Of a DNA stretch of 64,000 nucleotides, positions 59,615-64,000 are shown piece by piece. Numbering within the stretch: position 1 is the first letter of the stretch; each line of letters begins with the position of its first letter. A program made the translations under genes and the position numbers. Source of the stretch: Salinigranum salinum (GTDB lineage: Archaea; Halobacteriota; Halobacteria; Halobacteriales; Haloferacaceae); contig NZ_VTOJ01000001.1 of assembly GCF_009176545.1 (NCBI RefSeq), positions 1,302,001 through 1,366,000 of the forward strand, read 5' to 3'. Below the pieces are notes generated by a model. It worked only from the letters and a program-made list of their open reading frames with translations, searched no databases and had not been told where the DNA came from.

Positions 59615-61030
59615 GTGCGCCACCACTCCAGACGACGGTTCCTGCTCGCGGCAGGTGTGAGTCTCGGCCTCCTCGCCGGGTGTGCCGCCACCGGGCCGGC
59701 AGACGACGACGCACGGTCTCCCGATCCGGAGGCGCGGCGTCCCGCCTCGTCGACCGACGACGGGCGCGAGACGGCCGCGTCGACGGACCGGGAACCGATG
59801 GACGACACGCCGGCCGACCCCGCAGTCGTCGACGACCGGACGCACCGGTTCGTCCGTCGACTCGTCGACGGCGAGTTCGAGTGGGCGGTGGGGATGTTCG
59901 GTGGCGTGCTCGGCGGTGTCGGTGCCGGTCGGCTGGCGTCGACCTGGCGCGGCCTCACGATCCAGCACGGCCCCTACGAACGCCACGAGATCACCGGCCG
60001 GGCGGTCCAGGGTGATCGGTCGCTCCGGGCCGTCTCCCTCAAGTTCGCGACCGATAGCCAGCGGCTCTCGCTCGTCTTCAGTCCGTACGCACGCATCGTC
60101 GGCATCGACTTCCCGACGCGTGACACCCGCCTACCGTCCGTCGCCGAGCACCGGTCGTTCGACGTCACGCTCCAGCGCGACGACGCCGACGACTGCCCGC
60201 TGGGTGCGACCGTCACCCTCCCTCAGGGCGACGACCCCGTCCCCGGCGTCGTGATCGTCCATCGCTCGGGACCGCTCGACCGCGACGGTACCGTCGGCCC
60301 CAACCGTCCCTACCGCGACCTGGCAGCGGGGTTGGCCGCCCGCGGTGTCGCCGCCATCCAGTACGACAAGCGGTCGCTCGTCTGTGACCTCGCGCGGGAC
60401 GAACAGACGCTGCGGAACGTCGTCGTCGCCGACGCGGTGACGGCGGCGGCGCGACTCGCTGCGGTCGAACGCGTCTCCGACGTCGTCGTCTTCGGGCACG
60501 GGATGGGCGGCGTGGCTGCGCCGCTCGTCGCCCGCGACGCCGACGTGGCGGGACTCGTGCTGGCGGCGACGCCCGCGCGCCCGCTCTCCGAGGTCTTCCT
60601 CGGGACCGAACGACGGAAGGCCGCCGCCGACGGTCGGATCACGGTCGTGGAACGCCAGCGGCTCGACTTCTTCGCCGAGAAGCTGAACGGGACGGCCGAT
60701 CTCGGTCCCGACGACGACTACTACGTCCTCGGGACGTCCACGGCGTTCTGGCGCGACCTGCGCGCCCACGACGTCGTCGCGGCCGTCCGCGATCGGCCGG
60801 TGCCGGTGCTGGCGCTCCACGCCGGTCGGAGCTTCGTCACGACCCACGAGGACCTCCAGCGCTGGGACGAGGTTGTGCCACGCGACGCGATCCACGTCTA
60901 CCCGGCTCTCGACCACCTGTTCATGCGCGTCTTCGACGACTCGCTGCCCGAGGCGTACTTCTTCCCTGACACAGTCGCGACCCAGGTCGTCGACGACGTC
61001 GCGTCGTGGGTCGGTACGGTCGGCGACTGA
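59615..61030 (+). CDS. Tat-lipoprotein with DUF3887 and a degenerate alpha/beta-hydrolase domain
   Basis: A 471-residue exported lipoprotein starting at GTG. The signal is RRRFLLAAGVSLGLLAGC: twin Arg plus lipobox LAGC (Cys about residue 21). Residues about 75-165 are a DUF3887-like domain (FVRRLVDGEFEWAVGMF). Residues about 175-465 are an alpha/beta hydrolase with VIVHRSGPLDRDGTVGPNRP and IQYDKRSLVCDLARD. The nucleophile elbow reads GHGMGG: the expected Ser is Gly296. The expected acid (usually G-x-R-D-Y) reads GRSFVTT, with Ser406. His434 (DHLF) is kept. It is probably not an active serine esterase of the normal kind. Confidence 0.88.
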   Translation: MRHHSRRRFLLAAGVSLGLLAGCAATGPADDDARSPDPEARRPASSTDDGRETAASTDREPMDDTPADPAVVDDRTHRFVRRLVDGEFEWAVGMFGGVLGGVGAGRLASTWRGLTIQHGPYERHEITGRAVQGDRSLRAVSLKFATDSQRLSLVFSPYARIVGIDFPTRDTRLPSVAEHRSFDVTLQRDDADDCPLGATVTLPQGDDPVPGVVIVHRSGPLDRDGTVGPNRPYRDLAAGLAARGVAAIQYDKRSLVCDLARDEQTLRNVVVADAVTAAARLAAVERVSDVVVFGHGMGGVAAPLVARDADVAGLVLAATPARPLSEVFLGTERRKAAADGRITVVERQRLDFFAEKLNGTADLGPDDDYYVLGTSTAFWRDLRAHDVVAAVRDRPVPVLALHAGRSFVTTHEDLQRWDEVVPRDAIHVYPALDHLFMRVFDDSLPEAYFFPDTVATQVVDDVASWVGTVGD

Positions 61031-61177
61031 CGTCGGTGTGGTCGTGTGCCCAGCGACGTGGCTCTCCGTTCGCCGACCACGGGAGGGCGCGACTGTCCGC
61101 TCGCCGACGACGGTGACACGGTCCCACGAACGCGCCGGAGACGGTGGGTTCTTGAGTCGCGCGGGCGTCTCGCGGCC

Positions 61178-62152
61178 ATGCCCACCGCGTGTCGCACGCT
61201 GCTCGTCGACGCCTTCACGGACGAACCGCTCTCGGGGAATCCCGCGGGCGTGGTGCCCGACGCGGGCGACCTCACGGAGACACAGATGCAGGCGATCGCC
61301 CGCGAGCTCGGCGCGAGCGAGACGGCGTTCGTCCGTCCCTCCGACGACGCCCTCCACCGCGTCCGGTACTTCACCGCGAGCCAGGAGGTCGACCTCTGCG
61401 GCCACGCCACGGTCGCGGCGTTCTCGCTGCTCGCACGCGAGGGACGCGTCGCCCCCGGGAGCCACGAGGTGGCGACCAACGTCGGGACGGTCGCGGTCGA
61501 GATCGAGCCCGCGGCGGACGACGAGCGCGAGGCAGCCGACGGGAGCGTGGACGCCGGTCGCGACGCACTCGACGACACCACCGTCTGGCTCACCGGGAGA
61601 GAGCCGACCGTCGAGTTCGTCGATCTGGACTACGGGGCCGTCGGCGACGCGCTGGGTATCGACCCCGCCGCGCTCGAGGACGTCGGCGCGGACCTCGCAC
61701 CCGCCGTCGCCTCGACGGGGCTGCCGTGGCTCTGTCTGCCGGTGAACTTCCTCGAACACCTCGGCGGGGCCGACCCCGACGACGACCGCGTCGTCGCCCT
61801 CGCCGACGCGCACGACGCTGCGGGCGTCTACGCGTTCACCTTCGACACGCTCGCGGCCGAGTCGACGCTCCACGCCCGGGCGTTCGCCCCGGGCATCGGC
61901 GTTTCGGAGGACCCCGTCACCGGGACGGCCGCGGGAGCCTGCGCCGCGTACCTCCGCGACGTCGGAGCCTTCGACGACCCCACGGCGTACGACGACCTCC
62001 GGTTCGAGCAGGGTCACTTCGTCGACCGTCCCGGTATCGTCCGTGCGAAACTCACAGATGATACTATCGCCGTCGGAGGGACGGCGACCGTCGCGCTCGA
62101 CGGCACGCTCACCGTCCCCGATCCGCGGGACGACGACATCGTCGTCGCCTGA
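61178..62152 (+). CDS. PhzF family isomerase/epimerase-like protein
   Basis: A 324-residue protein of the PhzF/DapF-like fold. N-terminal VDAFTDEPLSGNPAGVVPDA (residues about 9-28), MQAIARELGASETAFV, with Glu45-type acid in SETAFV, VDLCGHATVAAFSLLAREG and the second-half block GVSEDPVTGTAAGACAAYLR (G-x-x-E-D-P-x-T-G-S/T). The family includes trans-2,3-dihydro-3-hydroxyanthranilate isomerase and many of unknown function. No phenazine genes are nearby. The ATG at 61178 begins the conserved domain. Confidence 0.92.
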   Translation: MPTACRTLLVDAFTDEPLSGNPAGVVPDAGDLTETQMQAIARELGASETAFVRPSDDALHRVRYFTASQEVDLCGHATVAAFSLLAREGRVAPGSHEVATNVGTVAVEIEPAADDEREAADGSVDAGRDALDDTTVWLTGREPTVEFVDLDYGAVGDALGIDPAALEDVGADLAPAVASTGLPWLCLPVNFLEHLGGADPDDDRVVALADAHDAAGVYAFTFDTLAAESTLHARAFAPGIGVSEDPVTGTAAGACAAYLRDVGAFDDPTAYDDLRFEQGHFVDRPGIVRAKLTDDTIAVGGTATVALDGTLTVPDPRDDDIVVA

Positions 62153-62191
62153 GACGTCTCGCGTGTCGACGCGATCAGAGGTTTCAGACCT

Positions 62192-62198
62192 GATATTA
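62192..62198 (+). promoter_or_regulatory. TATA-like element of the LOV kinase gene
   Basis: GATATTA, centred about 26 bases before the GTG at 62221 and 44 before the ATG at 62239. It favours the GTG start for a leaderless transcript. Confidence 0.45.
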
Positions 62199-62220
62199 GC
62201 GGCGAGCGTATCAAGTACTC

Positions 62221-64000
62221 GTGAGCCCGACGTCGCACATGAATGGCCGGAATACTCCGGGTGTGGCCGGCCCGGACAACGAGCCGACCCGCCCCGACAA
62301 CGAGCCGACCCGCCCCGACAACGAGCCGACCGACGTCCCGCTCGACGAACTCGAGCGGCGTGCGCTCGACGCGGTCGACGCGGGCGTCGTCATCTCCGAA
62401 GCGACCGAGGACACGCCGATCGTCTACGTCAACGAGGGGTTCACCCGGATGACGGGGTACGACCCCGACGAGGTGATCGGCTCCAACTGTCGGTTCCTGC
62501 AGGGTGAGGAGACGGACGAGCGCCCGGTCGCGTCGATGCGGAAGGGGATCGCGGAGGAGCGCGAGACCTCGGTCGTCCTCCGGAACTACCGGAAGGACGG
62601 GACCGTGTTCTGGAACGAGGTGGAGATCACGCCGGTCCGCGACGACGACGACGAGGTGACACACTTCTTCGGCTTCCAGCGCGACGTCACCGAGCGCAAG
62701 CGAGCACAGATCGAACTCGGGGCCGCACGTCGTTCGTTGCGGGAGCTGTACGCGGTGACGACTGACCGGTCGATCTCCTTCGAGGAGCGGGTCGAGCGGA
62801 CGCTCGCCGTCGGCTGCCAGCGCCTCGGCGTCGATCTGGGGTTCCTGACGCGGATCACCGACGACACCCAGACCGTCGTCCACGCGGTCGGCGATCACCC
62901 CGAACTCCAGGCCGGCGCGGCGTGTCCCCTCTCGGAGTCGTACTGCCGACGAACGCTCGACACCGACGGGTTACTCGCCGTCGTCCACGCCGCGTCAGAC
63001 GAGGAGTGGACCGACGACCTCGGCTACGAGCGGTTCGAGCTGGAGTGTTACCTCGGCGGGAAGGTCACCGTCGACGGCGAACTGTACGGGACGCTCTGTT
63101 TCGCCGACGTCGAGCCTCGGTCGGAGCCGTTCACGGAGTCGCAGGCGACGTTCGTCGAACTCCTCACGCGGTGGGTGAGCTACGAGCTCGAACGACGCAA
63201 ACAGGAGCGCGAACTCCGGATCGCCGACCGCCGGTTCCGCTCGCTGTTCGACAACCCGATGACGTTCGCCGCCGTCCTCGACCCCGACGGGACGCTCCGC
63301 GAGGTGAACGACACCGCGCTGGTGACGCTCTCCGACGGTACCGACCTCGTCGGTCGGCCCTTCTGGGAGACCCCCTGGTGGACGCCCAGCGACGACTCGG
63401 TCGCGGCGGTCGAGGCGGCGGTCGAGACGGCCGCCGGTGGCCAACTCGCCCGGTTCGAGTGCGACTACTTCCACCGCGACGGAACGGGGACCGTCGCCGC
63501 CACGCTCTACCCGGTCTACGACGTCGACCCCGAGGAGCACGAGAGCGAAGACGCCACGGGAGACGAGGTGGTCTCGCTGATGGCCGTCGGCGCCGACACG
63601 ACGACCCGGACCGAGCAGGCCACCCAGCTGAAACGGCAGCGCGACCGGCTCGAGGAGTTCGCGAGCATGGTCTCGCACGACCTCCGGAGCCCGCTGGAGG
63701 TGGCGCGGGGCCGACTCCAGCTGTACGACAACACGGACGACCCCGACCACCTCGACGAGATCGAGGCGTCGCTCGACCGGATGTCGACGCTCATCGACGA
63801 CCTCCTCACCCTGGCGCGTCAGGGCAAGTCCGTCTCGGACCTGGAGCCGACGCCGGTGGCGGCGGTCGCCACCCGGGCGTGGAACACAGTCGAGACGGCC
63901 GACGCGTCGCTCGCCGTCGTCCTCGACGACGAGACGGCCGTCGCCGCCGACCCGAGCCGGCTCCAGCAGCTCTTCGAGAACCTGTTTCGGAACGCCGTCG
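62221..64000 (+). CDS. LOV-GAF-PAS histidine kinase (3'-truncated by the window)
   Basis: At least 593 codons, open at the right edge. The start may be GTG 62221 or ATG 62239; numbering is from the GTG. After a Pro/Asp-rich repeat comes a LOV domain: FTRMTGYDPDEVIG, GSNCRFLQGEE with the photoactive Cys90, NYRKDGTVFWNEVEI and FFGFQRDVTERK, so all flavin-contact motifs are present. A GAF domain follows (about 190-330; LGVDLGFLTRITDD), then a PAS domain (about 338-460). The HisKA H-box is MVSHDLRSPLEVARG with His486. The ATPase domain is only begun (LFENLFRNAV at the end). It is likely a blue-light sensor of a two-component system. Confidence 0.9.
   Translation, partial: MSPTSHMNGRNTPGVAGPDNEPTRPDNEPTRPDNEPTDVPLDELERRALDAVDAGVVISEATEDTPIVYVNEGFTRMTGYDPDEVIGSNCRFLQGEETDERPVASMRKGIAEERETSVVLRNYRKDGTVFWNEVEITPVRDDDDEVTHFFGFQRDVTERKRAQIELGAARRSLRELYAVTTDRSISFEERVERTLAVGCQRLGVDLGFLTRITDDTQTVVHAVGDHPELQAGAACPLSESYCRRTLDTDGLLAVVHAASDEEWTDDLGYERFELECYLGGKVTVDGELYGTLCFADVEPRSEPFTESQATFVELLTRWVSYELERRKQERELRIADRRFRSLFDNPMTFAAVLDPDGTLREVNDTALVTLSDGTDLVGRPFWETPWWTPSDDSVAAVEAAVETAAGGQLARFECDYFHRDGTGTVAATLYPVYDVDPEEHESEDATGDEVVSLMAVGADTTTRTEQATQLKRQRDRLEEFASMVSHDLRSPLEVARGRLQLYDNTDDPDHLDEIEASLDRMSTLIDDLLTLARQGKSVSDLEPTPVAAVATRAWNTVETADASLAVVLDDETAVAADPSRLQQLFENLFRNAV
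62275..62330. repeat. 21-base in-frame repeats at the start of the LOV kinase
   Basis: Units of GACAACGAGCCGACCCGCCCC at 62275 and 62296 plus a partial unit at 62317, coding for Asp-Asn-Glu-Pro-Thr-Arg-Pro. Confidence 0.85.

Noticed and set aside
62043..62507. A 154-codon plus-strand frame overlapping the LOV kinase start
   Set aside because: It is a shifted frame. The LOV domain is read in the frame of ATG 62239.
1..64000. CRISPR array, rRNA, tRNA or insertion sequence
   Set aside because: I saw no spaced direct-repeat series, no rRNA core sequence, no convincing tRNA cloverleaf and no transposase. Short tandem repeats found are listed separately.

Overview
This window comes from a halophilic archaeon (class Halobacteria). 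The DNA is very GC-rich, the predicted proteins are strongly acidic (Asp/Glu-rich with few Lys), and there are archaeal or haloarchaeal hallmark genes: pantoate kinase with phosphopantothenate synthetase, geranylgeranylglyceryl phosphate synthase, ADP-forming acetyl-CoA synthetase, ThiN-type regulator ThiR, and many small haloarchaea-only families. Many start codons have a T-rich or TATA-like element centred about 25-30 bases upstream and no leader, as expected for leaderless haloarchaeal transcripts. I cannot fix the genus from sequence alone. I see no rRNA, tRNA, insertion sequence, integrase, CRISPR array or prophage. The window is mainly chromosomal core with a few accessory genes.

Layout. 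1-3133: tail of nuoL, then nuoM and nuoN (respiratory complex I membrane arm). 3313-10305: a small anchored protein, a TrkA-N/DHH phosphoesterase and a CBS-ParB protein with look-alike promoters, small haloarchaeal proteins, an M24 peptidase and an MFS transporter. 10415-13665: ADP-forming acetate-CoA ligase overlapping a BioD-like/DRTGG partner. 13793-20270: small proteins, YbaK deacylase, a ZIP metal transporter, a membrane-anchored protein with a RelE-like tail, thioredoxin reductase, DUF357 and a small HTH regulator. 20662-28942: cysS, a chemotaxis-transducer-like coiled-coil protein, a CbiX-type chelatase with a divergent partner, an HTH/membrane protein pair, a lipoprotein and a DR2241 Fe-S protein.

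29050-36453: Trm112-like protein, purA, dcd overlapping thiR, a methyltransferase, a glutathionyl-hydroquinone-reductase-like protein, a cytochrome b561/oxidoreductase-molybdopterin fusion and phosphopantothenate synthetase. 36499-45219: pantoate kinase, aspS, a DUF4013-like membrane protein, GGGP synthase, a PQQ-like beta-propeller and topoisomerase I. 45535-50427: an MCM-N-terminal-domain-only protein, a zinc-ribbon protein, gatB, a DedA protein and an SDR dehydrogenase. 50035-55177 is the smc-scpA condensin operon led by a coiled-coil protein. 55200-59147: a wHTH gene with two inverted repeats upstream, MTA phosphorylase, an AEC transporter, a RraA-like protein and a phosphoribosyltransferase. 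59273 to the end: a zinc-ribbon microprotein, a Tat-lipoprotein alpha/beta hydrolase lacking its nucleophile, a PhzF protein and a 3'-truncated LOV photosensor histidine kinase.

Most noteworthy are: the LOV-GAF-PAS histidine kinase with a complete flavin-binding signature; the hydrolase-fold lipoprotein that has lost two catalytic residues; the membrane-tethered RelE-like protein; the MCM-N-only protein; the paired inverted repeats before the wHTH gene; and a palindromic element shared by two unlinked microprotein genes.
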